Assembly (NCBI RefSeq): GCF_001881565.1
Contig: NZ_MPDJ01000001.1
Coordinates: forward strand, 1,627,234 to 1,691,233
Direction: 5' to 3'
DNA from: Eisenbergiella tayi
Lineage (GTDB): Bacteria; Bacillota; Clostridia; Lachnospirales; Lachnospiraceae
DNA length: 64,000 nucleotides
The notes below the pieces were generated by a model, which made no database searches, was not told where the DNA came from, and saw only the letters and a program-made list of their open reading frames with translations. Shown here one piece after another: positions 34,960-43,449 of this stretch (the first letter of the stretch is position 1; each line of letters starts with the position of its first letter). The position numbers and the translations under genes were made by a program.

Positions 34960-35844
34960 ATGGATCGAGAAAGAGAATCACCCCCGGAGAGGCTGCCGTT
35001 CTGTTTAGACGACACAGTTGGTGAAATAGTAAGGGCATGTCAGGAGTGCCCCGGCGTCTACTATATCGCGGCCCGGAAACAGGACGGCAGGTTTTTAGCG
35101 GACGAATACTATGTGGTGGAACGCTCCTCGCCAGCCATATCAAAAGAGGCTATGGCATACGGAAGAATGTCGGAAGAGGACTCCCGTGTGCTGCTCTATC
35201 CGTTTGCGGAGGAACGACATGGGTATAAAATTATTGAGTATGAGATCTATCGGTATCAGGTCCGGCACGGAATGTACGCAGACGGACAAACCTCGCTTCG
35301 TGATGTTGCTTTTTTCAATATGGAGTATCATCCGGAATACTTTGGGCCCTACCCGGCGCCCCTTGCCACGCCGCGGGGCCGTACTGCACGCTACAAGCCG
35401 CTGATGAACGGCGTCTTCTGGATCGAAACAGGTACAGGAGAGGAAGTCCTCGCTGTCTGCTATCCTATTTGGAACTGCGACTTCTCGGAAACCGTATTGA
35501 AGCAATCGGAGCAGTCCGAAGAGGATGTACGGGAAGGAATTGACAATACCTTGGGGTATCTGTTCTTTTCCAAGCGGGCCAGCAGTCTCGCCTTGTTTGA
35601 ACTATGGGGGCAGTACGAGGAGTTAAGGACTGGCGGCCTAATCAACTACCCCGCATTGATGAACTATATCTGGGCCTATTTTCCGGAGTACGCCGCCACA
35701 TACAATATGCAGAATCAGCTGGGGATGCACGATACCTTCGGCCTGTTGATGAGCGCACTGGGGACGGAGGTGGAATTGCAGAACAACCCAAATGAAGTAA
35801 TTGCAATGTCAACGGCCGCCGGGCTTGATTTCCTGAATTTTTAA
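34960..35844 (+). CDS. Unknown protein (294 aa), first of two-gene unit
   Basis: No known family. The product is soluble and mixed alpha/beta, with YYIAARKQDGRFLADEYYVV and FWIETGTGEEVLAVCYPIWN giving a beta-rich core and a helical C-terminal half (GYLFFSKRASSLALFELWGQ). The ATG at 34960 is taken as the start, with AAAGAGAG upstream; a TTG at 34924 would overlap the -10. It is followed after 31 bp by a second unknown gene on the same strand, and preceded by a divergent XRE repressor. The regulated two-gene layout inside transporter cargo resembles a small accessory system, but the sequence gives no activity. Confidence 0.65.
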   Translation: MDRERESPPERLPFCLDDTVGEIVRACQECPGVYYIAARKQDGRFLADEYYVVERSSPAISKEAMAYGRMSEEDSRVLLYPFAEERHGYKIIEYEIYRYQVRHGMYADGQTSLRDVAFFNMEYHPEYFGPYPAPLATPRGRTARYKPLMNGVFWIETGTGEEVLAVCYPIWNCDFSETVLKQSEQSEEDVREGIDNTLGYLFFSKRASSLALFELWGQYEELRTGGLINYPALMNYIWAYFPEYAATYNMQNQLGMHDTFGLLMSALGTEVELQNNPNEVIAMSTAAGLDFLNF

Positions 35845-35875
35845 TTGGGCTAAAAATGACAGATCAGGTGGAACA

Positions 35876-36493
35876 ATGGACTGGGATCAAAATGAAGAGC
35901 TGGTAGAACAAATCCTTCGTACCGGCATGTACGCAAAGCTGTATGATGAAGAAACAACATACGGGTACCTGACCTATTTAACCTACCGGGTGGAGGACAC
36001 GCTGTTCACTTGGAAAAAGAAAAGCGATGTGGACGGGTTTTGGGCCGACCTCACATGGGAGGAATATATCTCCTTTTTGCGGCGAGAAAAAACATTGCTC
36101 CTGGCAGCTCAAAGGGTGCTGTTCAACACTGTGATGGCTTTCCCGGCCTCCGCATTTGACTTTACATTGTCAGAGGCAGAAGTGGACTTTCCCGTAGCGC
36201 GTTATGACAGCGCCGGGATGCTCCATATGGCAAAGCTCTATTCCTTCGAGAACTGTATCTCAATCGTAGAGTTTCTGATGTTCCGAGCAGAGAGGGCGTA
36301 TTATCCGCTGTGGAAGAAACAGCGGGGACCCCACTACACATGGGAGCTTTATATCGTGGAACTGCTTCACAGCCGAAGGGAATTTGTAGACCCACTATCG
36401 AGGGCCTTCCGCAACGCGCTGGTTCAACTGGACTTTCTCCCGGCGTGGCAGATGATCTATCCGACTATTCAAGAGGATGCAGAAATAGAATAA
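35876..36493 (+). CDS. Unknown protein (205 aa), second of two-gene unit
   Basis: A soluble, mostly helical protein with many aromatic residues (YGYLTYLTYRVEDTLFTWKKK, WKKQRGPHYTWELYIVELLH). The ATG follows CAGGTGGAAC. It is closed by a strong terminator six bases after its stop, so the pair 34960-36493 is one transcript. No family is recognised; a structural partner of the preceding protein is likely from the coupling alone. Confidence 0.62.
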   Translation: MDWDQNEELVEQILRTGMYAKLYDEETTYGYLTYLTYRVEDTLFTWKKKSDVDGFWADLTWEEYISFLRREKTLLLAAQRVLFNTVMAFPASAFDFTLSEAEVDFPVARYDSAGMLHMAKLYSFENCISIVEFLMFRAERAYYPLWKKQRGPHYTWELYIVELLHSRREFVDPLSRAFRNALVQLDFLPAWQMIYPTIQEDAEIE

Positions 36494-36498
36494 CATGA

Positions 36499-36531
36499 AA
36501 AGACCCCGCAGATTCGGTCTGCGGGGTCTTT
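36499..36531 (+). terminator. Intrinsic terminator of the unknown two-gene unit
   Basis: AAGACCCCGCAGA and TCTGCGGGGTCTT form a perfect 13-bp stem with the stable loop TTCGG and a short T-run, ending the transcript from 34960. Confidence 0.88.
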
Positions 36532-36556
36532 CGCTCTCTTATTCTGAGCTCCCCTC

Positions 36557-36585
36557 TTGACAAATGAAAACCGTAGTGCTATATT
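36557..36585 (+). promoter_or_regulatory. Promoter (TTGACA-N17-TATATT) of first TetR gene
   Basis: A perfect -35 TTGACA at 36557-36562 and -10 TATATT at 36580-36585 are separated by exactly 17 bases, the strongest plus-strand promoter seen in the window. The TetR operator at 36583-36616 begins inside the -10. Confidence 0.8.
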
Positions 36586-36616
36586 CAAAACAGCGTTATA
36601 AAACATTGTTTTGAAT
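36583..36616. promoter_or_regulatory. TetR operator (ATTCAAAACA / TGTTTTGAAT)
   Basis: Perfect 10-base arms ATTCAAAACA (36583-36592) and TGTTTTGAAT (36607-36616) surround a 14-base centre. The site covers the -10 and start of transcription of the TetR gene, so autorepression is expected. Confidence 0.72.
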
Positions 36617-36624
36617 GAGGAGGA

Positions 36625-37254
36625 ATGGCAGTGGCAAAACAAAAGGTGGGCGTCTATGACCGGGTGCTGGAGTGCGCCAAGGAGGAGTTTTTGTCCAGGG
36701 GATTTCTGGACGCTTCCTTGCGTACCATCGCCCAGGAAGCGGAGACCAGCACCGGGTCAATCTACACCCGCTTTGGGGACAAAGAGGGGCTGTTCCGCGC
36801 CCTCGCGGAGCCGGTGGTGGATGAATTTAAGGCCATGTTCCGCAAGGTCCAGGAGGACTTTCACCAATTCCCGGAGGAGGAGCAGAGGGCCGAGATGGGC
36901 CAGTACACTGCCCGCCATCAGGAAGACCTGTTGGACTACATCTACGACCACTTTGATGTATTCCGCCTGCTGCTGGACGGGGCCCATGGTACCCGGTTTT
37001 CGCGCTTCCTGGACGAACTGGTGGACATCGAGGTGGAGTACACCTACAAGTACATGGAGGTCATCGGTTGCGAGAGCGTCAAATCCGGCCTGGTGACGGA
37101 GGAGTTCATCCATATCATCGTCACCGCCTACTTCAACGGCATGTTCGAGGTGGTGCGGCACAACATGGACCGCGCCGCCGCCCACCGCTATGTCAAGATG
37201 CTCAACCGCTACCACATGGCAGGTTTCGGCACCGTGTTTGACCCTCAGCCCTGA
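36625..37254 (+). CDS. TetR-family regulator (module A')
   Basis: A 209-residue TetR regulator: the N-terminal helix-turn-helix is clear (SLRTIAQEAETSTGSIYTRF), followed by GDKEGLFRALAEPVVDEF and a C-terminal all-helical ligand-binding domain. The ATG follows GAGGAGGA. It is followed by an ABC pair preceded by a DtxR box (37301-37316) and lacks an ECF module of its own. It and the TetR at 52744 share the segment EPVV(D/Q)E(F/V)KA and overall length, so they are paralogues that replace the AraC sensors of the other two modules. Confidence 0.88.
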   Translation: MAVAKQKVGVYDRVLECAKEEFLSRGFLDASLRTIAQEAETSTGSIYTRFGDKEGLFRALAEPVVDEFKAMFRKVQEDFHQFPEEEQRAEMGQYTARHQEDLLDYIYDHFDVFRLLLDGAHGTRFSRFLDELVDIEVEYTYKYMEVIGCESVKSGLVTEEFIHIIVTAYFNGMFEVVRHNMDRAAAHRYVKMLNRYHMAGFGTVFDPQP

Positions 37255-37300
37255 CAAAAGAGGCTGTGCCCTTGGGTGCAGCCCTCCTGTTTGCACAAAA

Positions 37301-37316
37301 GTTAGCAATTACTAAC
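37301..37316. promoter_or_regulatory. Candidate DtxR box 3 (GTTAG-N6-CTAAC)
   Basis: GTTAGCAATTACTAAC, an exact 5-base inverted repeat with a 6-base centre, lies 20 bases before the start of the ABC pair at 37337. It is of the same type as the boxes at 25549, 26650, 42042 and 53384. It places this ABC pair in the same iron regulon although the unit has no DtxR gene of its own. Confidence 0.7.
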
Positions 37317-37336
37317 CAAAAGGAGGAATTTATATC

Positions 37337-39079
37337 ATGAAACAACAAAGCCCCATGCTCCGTTTGTGGGAGCTGGGAGAGGGACAGCAGGGCGGCCTGA
37401 AGCGGGCGGTCCTGTCCGCTGTGGTGGGGGTACTGTTTGGGATGCTCCCTTACTTCGCCGCGGCGCAGATCATCCTGGGCCTGCTGAAAGGGGAGCAGAG
37501 TATGCAATACTACCTGATATGGTGTGTTGTGGCGCTCGTGGGCTTCCTGCTCCGGGCCACCCTGTATTCCCTGGCCCTGTCCCAATCCCACAAGGCCACC
37601 TTTGCCATCCTGAAATCCATCCGGGAGCGGGTGCTGGAGAAGCTGCCAAAGATGCCTCTGGGTACGATTCTGGACACCTCCAGCGGCCAGATGAAGCAGA
37701 TCATTGTGGACCAGGTGGAGAGCATGGAACGGCCCCTGGCCCATCTTCTGCCGGAGATGACCGCCAATGTGCTGGGGCCAGTGTGCATCCTGATCTACCT
37801 GTTCGTACTGGACTGGCGGATGGCCCTTTTAAGCATGGTGTCCATCCCGGTGGGCATGGCTTTCATGATGGCGGTGATGGCTGGCTACGGCAAGCAGTAT
37901 GAGGGCTCGGTCAAGACCACCCAGGCCATGAACAGCGCCATTGTGGAGTACATCGGCGGCATTGAGGTCATCAAGGCGTTCAACCAGGGCAAGCAGTCCT
38001 ATGCCCGCTTCTCCGACAGCGTAAAGGCCAACGCCTCCTACTTCTACCACTGGATGAAGAGCTGCCAGATGCCGGTCTCTCTGGCCCGTGCCATCTCACC
38101 TACCACCATGATTACTATTCTGCCGGTGGGCTGGCTTCTCTACACCGGAGGGAGTCTGCCCATCGAGACCTTTATCACCACCATCGTCCTGTCCCTGGGC
38201 ATTGCCGGGCCTCTGCTGGCCGCTATGGACTTTGTGGACAGCCTTGCCAAAGTGGGCACCATCGTGGGCTCGGTGGACGCCATCCTGAACGGGGCGGAGC
38301 AGGATCACGGGGAAGCGTCGGTGGAGTTCCGGGGCCGGGACATCAAGCTCTCCCATGTGTCTTTCGGCTACCACGCGGACAAGGAGGTGCTCCACGATGT
38401 GTCCCTCACCATTCCCGCCGGGAGCATGACCGCCTTTGTGGGGCCCTCTGGCTCGGGCAAGTCCACCATCGCCAAGCTGATCGCCGGCTTTTGGGATGTA
38501 ACCTCCGGCTCCATCACCTTGGGCGGACAAGACTTGAAGCGGGTCCCACTGAAGCAGCTCTATGACCAGGTGGCCTTTGTCTCCCAGGACAACTACCTCT
38601 TTGACGAGAGCATCCGGGAAAATATCCGCATGGGTCGCCCGGCGGCCACCGACGCCGAGGTGGAGGCCGTGGCAAAGGCCGCCGGGTGCGACGCCTTTAT
38701 CCGGGGCCTGGAACGCGGCTACGACACCGTGGTGGGCGGAGGCGGCGCCCATCTGTCCGGCGGCGAACGCCAGCGCATCGCCATCGCCCGGGCCATGCTC
38801 AAAGACGCGCCCATTGTGGTGCTGGACGAGGCGACCGCCTACATAGACCCCGAGAACGAAGCTGTTGTTCAGCAGGCCGTGGGTAAGCTGGTGGCGGGAA
38901 AGACCGTTCTGGTCATCGCCCACCGCCTCAGCACCATCACGGGAGCGGATCAGATCGTGGTAGTCAATGGCGGCCGCATCCAGGATGCGGGCACCCACGA
39001 AGAACTTTTGAAAAACTGCCCGCTGTATCAAGAGATGTGGCGGGCTCACATGGGCGCAAAGGAGGGAGAGCAGGCATGA
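37337..39079 (+). CDS. ABC exporter-fold half-transporter, first partner (module A')
   Basis: A 580-residue half-transporter: six predicted membrane helices, then an ATPase with FVGPSGSGKSTI, FVSQDNYLFDES, HLSGGERQR, VVLDEATAYIDPEN and VIAHRL. The Q-loop and AYxDPEN D-loop class it with the proteins at 29675 and 50866. The next gene overlaps its stop by ATGA, forming a heterodimer. The DtxR box upstream and the TetR gene point to joint control by iron and a ligand. The substrate is unknown. Confidence 0.88.
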   Translation: MKQQSPMLRLWELGEGQQGGLKRAVLSAVVGVLFGMLPYFAAAQIILGLLKGEQSMQYYLIWCVVALVGFLLRATLYSLALSQSHKATFAILKSIRERVLEKLPKMPLGTILDTSSGQMKQIIVDQVESMERPLAHLLPEMTANVLGPVCILIYLFVLDWRMALLSMVSIPVGMAFMMAVMAGYGKQYEGSVKTTQAMNSAIVEYIGGIEVIKAFNQGKQSYARFSDSVKANASYFYHWMKSCQMPVSLARAISPTTMITILPVGWLLYTGGSLPIETFITTIVLSLGIAGPLLAAMDFVDSLAKVGTIVGSVDAILNGAEQDHGEASVEFRGRDIKLSHVSFGYHADKEVLHDVSLTIPAGSMTAFVGPSGSGKSTIAKLIAGFWDVTSGSITLGGQDLKRVPLKQLYDQVAFVSQDNYLFDESIRENIRMGRPAATDAEVEAVAKAAGCDAFIRGLERGYDTVVGGGGAHLSGGERQRIAIARAMLKDAPIVVLDEATAYIDPENEAVVQQAVGKLVAGKTVLVIAHRLSTITGADQIVVVNGGRIQDAGTHEELLKNCPLYQEMWRAHMGAKEGEQA

Positions 39080-40806
39080 TCGGCGTTCTGAAAAAAATCT
39101 GGCACTTTGCCGGCGAGGAACAGGGCAATATCCGAAAGTCCATGATTTTAGGCTTCTTTTACGCGGTGTTCCACATGTTCCAGATCGCGGCCATCTATGT
39201 GGTGGTGCTGGCCCTGGTGGGCGGCTCCACAGACCCCGCCCCGGCATGGCAGGCGCTGGGGCTTCTGCTGGCCAGCATTCTGGGCCGGGCGGTCCTCAAC
39301 CGCTTCAGCCAGCTCCAACAGACCCACGCCGGCTACTTCATGGTGGCGAATAAGCGTATCTCCATCGGCGACAAACTCAAGCGGGTCCCCATGGGCTATT
39401 TCAACGACCAGAGTTTGGGGGAGCTCACCGGCATCACCACCACCGTTCTGGACGAGGTGGAGAGCACCGGCCCTATGGTACTGGTTGGTATCCTGGGCGG
39501 CCTGATCAATTCTGCCGTCATGCTGCTGTGCATCCTGTTCTGGGACTGGCGGATCGGTCTGCTGGCCCTGGCGGGGATGCTGGTGTATCTGGCCCTTCTC
39601 TCCGGAATGGAGAAACAGTCCGCCAAAATCGCCCCCAAGCGCCAGCGGGACGAGGCCCGGCTGGTGGAGGCGGTGCTGGAACAGCTCCAGGGCATGAGCG
39701 TCATCAAGTCCTTTAACCTGACCGGAAAGGGTGACAAGCGGGTGCGGCAGGCTCTGGAGGACAGCCGGGCGAACAATCTGGCGGTAGAGAAGCTGTTCAC
39801 TCCCTATATCTGGGGCCAGGAGATGGTTCTCCACCTGTTCAGCGTTCTGATCCTGGCCGCGTCGGTGGGGCTGTGCCTGACAGGAGCCATGTCCCTCGCC
39901 AATGCGCTGATGGCGGTCATCGTCTCCTTCCTGATTTTCTCCCAGATCCAGTCCGCGGGCAGCGGCGTGTCCGCCCTGCGTCTGGTGGGCAGCTCCATCG
40001 ACCATGCAAACCAGGTGGACGACATCCCGGAGATGGATCAGCGCGGCACGGTAATCCGTCCAGAGGACCACGAGATTGTATTCGACCATGTGAACTTCTC
40101 CTATGGAAGTCGCCCCATCCTCAAGGATGTGTCTCTGACCATCCCAGATCGAACGACCACCGCCATTGTAGGGCCCTCCGGCTCGGGCAAGACCACTCTC
40201 TGCAACCTGATCGCCCGGTTTTGGGATGTGGACGGCGGCCGTGTGACCATCGGCGGCCGGGATGTGCGGGAGTACACACTGGAATCCCTCATGGAGCAGG
40301 TGAGCATGGTGTTCCAGCGGGTGTACCTCTTTGCCGACACGGTGGAGAACAATATCAAGTTCGGCTGCCCGGACGCTACCCATGAGCAGGTGGTGGAGGT
40401 TGCAAAAAAGGCGTGCTGCCACGACTTTATCTCCGCCCTGCCGGATGGATATAATACGGTAATTGGCGAGGGAGGAGCCACGCTCTCTGGCGGAGAGAAG
40501 CAGCGCATCTCCATCGCCCGGTGTCTCTTGAAGGACGCGCCCATCGTCATCTTCGACGAGGCCACGGCCAATGTGGACCCCGAGAATGAGGATCAGCTCC
40601 AAAGGGCTATGGAAGCCCTGACGAGGGAGAAGACCGTGCTGATGATCGCCCACCGGCTCAAGACCGTGCGGGGTGCGGATCAGATTCTGGTGCTGGACCA
40701 GGGCAGCGTCGTCCAAAAGGGTACCCACGACGAACTGATCCAGCAGGCGGGCATCTACCGGGATTTCGTGTCCGAGCGCACGGAGTCCAGCCGATGGACA
40801 CTTTGA
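39076..40806 (+). CDS. ABC exporter-fold half-transporter, second partner (module A')
   Basis: A 576-residue partner overlapping the previous gene by 4 bases. The ATPase motifs are IVGPSGSGKTTL, MVFQRVYLFADT, TLSGGEKQR, IFDEATANVDPEN and MIAHRL, the second-protomer type also seen at 31460 and 49149. The start ATG at 39076 is chosen for the overlap; an ATG at 39037 in the same frame lies deep in the previous gene. Co-occurrence with iron-box control suggests chelate transport. Confidence 0.88.
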   Translation: MIGVLKKIWHFAGEEQGNIRKSMILGFFYAVFHMFQIAAIYVVVLALVGGSTDPAPAWQALGLLLASILGRAVLNRFSQLQQTHAGYFMVANKRISIGDKLKRVPMGYFNDQSLGELTGITTTVLDEVESTGPMVLVGILGGLINSAVMLLCILFWDWRIGLLALAGMLVYLALLSGMEKQSAKIAPKRQRDEARLVEAVLEQLQGMSVIKSFNLTGKGDKRVRQALEDSRANNLAVEKLFTPYIWGQEMVLHLFSVLILAASVGLCLTGAMSLANALMAVIVSFLIFSQIQSAGSGVSALRLVGSSIDHANQVDDIPEMDQRGTVIRPEDHEIVFDHVNFSYGSRPILKDVSLTIPDRTTTAIVGPSGSGKTTLCNLIARFWDVDGGRVTIGGRDVREYTLESLMEQVSMVFQRVYLFADTVENNIKFGCPDATHEQVVEVAKKACCHDFISALPDGYNTVIGEGGATLSGGEKQRISIARCLLKDAPIVIFDEATANVDPENEDQLQRAMEALTREKTVLMIAHRLKTVRGADQILVLDQGSVVQKGTHDELIQQAGIYRDFVSERTESSRWTL

Positions 40807-40911
40807 TTGATCGCAAAAGACAAAACTGCAGTACAGATATTTGCACTGTGATTTTTGGGTGGCTATGGCATTTGCAGCAAAAAAATCGCCATGCGCAGAT
40901 ATGGGGAACGC

Positions 40912-40966
40912 TATAAAGAAAGCGTGCAGTTCCAAAACTAAAGTGGAGCTGCACGCTTTCTATTCT
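40912..40966. terminator. Bidirectional terminator between module A' and AraC gene
   Basis: AGAAAGCGTGCAG (40917-40929) and CTGCACGCTTTCT (40949-40961) form a perfect 13-bp stem, flanked by A- and T-rich sequence, between the ends of convergent genes. Confidence 0.85.
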
Positions 40967-41927
40967 ACTTCTTTCCTACCTTCCTAAACTCTCCCGGTAA
41001 CAGTCCAGTGCTCTTTCGGAACAGCTCCGCAAAGCGGCTGGAGGTAGAATAGCCCACAGTCTGCGCAATCTGTCCAATGGACAAATCAGTATTGGTGAGA
41101 AGGTACTCCGCCTGGCTCATGCGGCGCTGCTGGATGTACTCGGTGATGGTGCAGTCGTAGACCTTCTTGAAACTGCTCTTGAGTTTTGTTGTCCCCATGC
41201 AGGCAATCTGGGTCAGACGCTCCATGGGAACTTCCGCGGCGTAATGGTCGCTCAGGTAGGTAGCGACTGTCTGAATATTCTCAATATCCTGGGTTGCCAG
41301 CCGCCCAGTGGCCGCCGGACGCTTTTTCTGATACTCCACCACCAGCGACAACGCTTCGGCTACCTTGCCCTCATAAAACAGTTTGGCGGCGATCCCATCT
41401 CCGCGGTAATTTTGAAGCTCTGTAAGGAGCCTGGACATTTCCGGGAAGTCTGTTGTCTGGTCGATCTTTCGGAATGCCTCCACCGGGTTGTGGTATTCGT
41501 CCGGATACTGCTTTTTGAGATAATCCTCATAGTAGGCGGGCATGATCTCAACGCCGATGGAGCGAATGGGAATATTTTTGTGGATCAGCACCCGGTAGGG
41601 CGAATAGCCACCGATATAGGTTTTGATACACCCGGCGGACAGCCGGCGGTACGGAGCCAATTCCTCGCCGGAGATGGAATCATAGCGGGTGATGCTCAAA
41701 CACTCTGGCAGGGAGAATTCCAGCAGAGAGTCCTCGTGAAAGGAAAAGTTATGGATCTTGATGTCGTACAGATCCTTTTGCCCGTAGGTCCAGTAGGACC
41801 CCTCTCCGATTTCGGGCGATAACTTCCACGAGATACCTAAAGAACCATACTGCTGATTATCCGGGTCGGGAATAAAACCGTGCCCTTTCAACAGCGGCGC
41901 ATAGTATTGCTCAATGATTTCGGGCAT
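40965..41927 (-). CDS. AraC-family regulator of module B
   Basis: A 320-residue regulator transcribed away from the module B operon. The C-terminal 100 residues hold both helix-turn-helix motifs (MERLTQIACMGTTKLKSSFK and IGQIAQTVGYSTSSRFAELF) with the AraC ending TGLLPGEFRK. The N-terminal part is long and unrelated to a simple cupin. It is probably the chelate sensor for module B, as YbtA is for ybtPQ in Yersinia. An inverted repeat TTTGAAACG/CGTTTCAAA at 41969-41999 in the shared promoter region is a good candidate for its binding site. Confidence 0.88.
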   Translation of the reverse strand: MPEIIEQYYAPLLKGHGFIPDPDNQQYGSLGISWKLSPEIGEGSYWTYGQKDLYDIKIHNFSFHEDSLLEFSLPECLSITRYDSISGEELAPYRRLSAGCIKTYIGGYSPYRVLIHKNIPIRSIGVEIMPAYYEDYLKKQYPDEYHNPVEAFRKIDQTTDFPEMSRLLTELQNYRGDGIAAKLFYEGKVAEALSLVVEYQKKRPAATGRLATQDIENIQTVATYLSDHYAAEVPMERLTQIACMGTTKLKSSFKKVYDCTITEYIQQRRMSQAEYLLTNTDLSIGQIAQTVGYSTSSRFAELFRKSTGLLPGEFRKVGKK

Positions 41928-41968
41928 GACAAAAGACTCGCCTCCTCTTTACAACGATTGGACGAACT

Positions 41969-41999
41969 TTTGAAACGAAAAGACGAACCTCGTTTCAAA
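41969..41999. promoter_or_regulatory. Candidate AraC operator (TTTGAAACG / CGTTTCAAA)
   Basis: Perfect 9-base arms lie at 41969-41977 and 41991-41999, with two direct GACGAAC words (41961-41967 and 41982-41988) interleaved. This sits in the 188-bp divergent region, on the AraC side of the DtxR box at 42042. Both inverted and direct half-sites are known for AraC-type activators. Confidence 0.5.
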
Positions 42000-42041
42000 T
42001 CATTGAAAGCCGCCCCAATCGAGTGTATGTTATAGGTGACG

Positions 42042-42057
42042 GTTAGCGAACTCTAAC
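42042..42057. promoter_or_regulatory. Candidate DtxR box 4 (GTTAG-N6-CTAAC)
   Basis: GTTAGCGAACTCTAAC has one extra matching base on each side (G...C), for 6-base arms. It lies 58 bases before the start of the module B S component and downstream of the likely AraC operator, so iron repression can override ligand activation. Confidence 0.7.
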
Positions 42058-42115
42058 CAAAGAGTAGCATATCACAAAGAAAAAGTCAACATGACGCAAA
42101 AACAGGAGGAGCAAA

Positions 42116-42727
42116 ATGAGTAATCAAGTCAATTCACTGAAGAAGGGCCTTACGGTCAAGGATCTTGTGACAACGGGTATTTTCAGTGCCATCTTTTTTG
42201 TGTTTACCCTGGTCGGCGGACTTCCGTTCGCCCCGAATCCAGTCCTGACCTTCTATATGCCGATGGGGGCGGCGCTGCTGTGCGGCCCTATTTATCTGCT
42301 GATGGTGGCTAAAGTGCAGAAGCGGTGGAGCGTCACAATCCTCGGCATCATCATGGGGATCATCTGGTTTGCCACCGGAATGCACTGGGCGTTTTCCCTG
42401 GGCTATATCGGGATGGGACTCATTGCGGACTTGGTAGCCGGCGCCGGTCACTACCGCAACAAGGCCATCAATCTGCTGTCCTATATGCTGATTTCCCTGG
42501 GAGGCATCTATACTTATGTGGTATTCTTTCTTGACCCGGACGGCTGGGCCAGCACCATGCTGAACAATGGCACGGAACAGTCCTACATCGACACCATGAA
42601 CGCCTCCGCACCCTCCTGGCTCCTCGTGGTCATCATCGCCGGCACATTGACGGTGGCGGCTCTCAGCGGCTGGGTCGGCGGCAAGATGCTGAAAAAGCAG
42701 TTTGAAAAGGCTGGGATCACCGCATGA
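42116..42727 (+). CDS. ECF transporter S component, MptD family (module B)
   Basis: A 203-residue integral membrane protein with about six helices after a polar start (SNQVNSLKKGLTVKDLVTTG). The segment FYMPMGAALLCGPIYLLMVAK and GYIGMGLIADLVAGAG follow the same MptD-family pattern as 26700 and 53486 but with clearly different sequence, so a different substrate is likely. The ATG follows GGAGGAGC. The T gene overlaps its end by ATGA. Confidence 0.85.
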   Translation: MSNQVNSLKKGLTVKDLVTTGIFSAIFFVFTLVGGLPFAPNPVLTFYMPMGAALLCGPIYLLMVAKVQKRWSVTILGIIMGIIWFATGMHWAFSLGYIGMGLIADLVAGAGHYRNKAINLLSYMLISLGGIYTYVVFFLDPDGWASTMLNNGTEQSYIDTMNASAPSWLLVVIIAGTLTVAALSGWVGGKMLKKQFEKAGITA

Positions 42728-43449
42728 TGGGCGGAGCGTCATCCCGGCGCGGGCTGTGGCTGGACCCCAGGACGAAGATATTGCTGCTGCTGTTCTGCAT
42801 CCTTTCCGCTATGATGGCCCCGTCCCTATTCTACGAACTGGGCCTTGTGGTGCTGATCGGACTGCTCGGCGTCTGCTTCGGGAAGTGGAAATATGCCTGG
42901 AAGGGGGTGCTGTTCTATGCGCTGATTGTTCTGCTCACCCTCTGGATTATGGACACCATGACGGGCACCTGGCGCACCATGTTTATCGCCTTTTTGGGGC
43001 TGTTCCATAAGGTCTATCCCTGTGGGATGCTGTCCGGCATTGTCCTCTCTACCACGAAGGTCAGCGAATTCTTATCCGCCATGAACCGCATCCACGCACC
43101 GAAAAAGCTGGTGATCCCGCTGGCCGTCATGCTCCGCTATGTCCCCACCATCCAGGAGGACTGGCGGTTTATCAAGGACGCCATGCGGATGCGGGATGTA
43201 TCGCCGTCTCCCAAGGGACTGCTGACGCACCCGGCCATGACGGTGGAGTGCATTTATGTCCCGCTGATGATGGCGGCCTCCAAGGCGGCGGATGAACTGT
43301 CCATCGCCTCCATTACCCGCGGGATCGAAAACCCGAAGCCCCGGACCTGTCTGGTGCAGATTCACATAGGACCCGCGGATCTTCTGGCGGGCGTCTGCTT
43401 CGCGGCGTACCTCGCTGTGGGGCTGTACTGGAAGGGGGTGTTCGGATGA
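42724..43449 (+). CDS. ECF transporter T component (module B)
   Basis: A 241-residue CbiQ-like coupling protein with about five membrane helices. The coupling motifs are DAMRMRDVSPSPKG and ASITRGIENPKPRT. It overlaps both neighbours by ATGA, so S, T and A subunits are translated in tandem. Confidence 0.9.
   Translation: MMGGASSRRGLWLDPRTKILLLLFCILSAMMAPSLFYELGLVVLIGLLGVCFGKWKYAWKGVLFYALIVLLTLWIMDTMTGTWRTMFIAFLGLFHKVYPCGMLSGIVLSTTKVSEFLSAMNRIHAPKKLVIPLAVMLRYVPTIQEDWRFIKDAMRMRDVSPSPKGLLTHPAMTVECIYVPLMMAASKAADELSIASITRGIENPKPRTCLVQIHIGPADLLAGVCFAAYLAVGLYWKGVFG

Noticed and set aside
39148..40935. A 595-codon minus-strand open frame
   Set aside because: Shadow of the ABC gene at 39076-40806; the product has no domain and the frame has no start signal.
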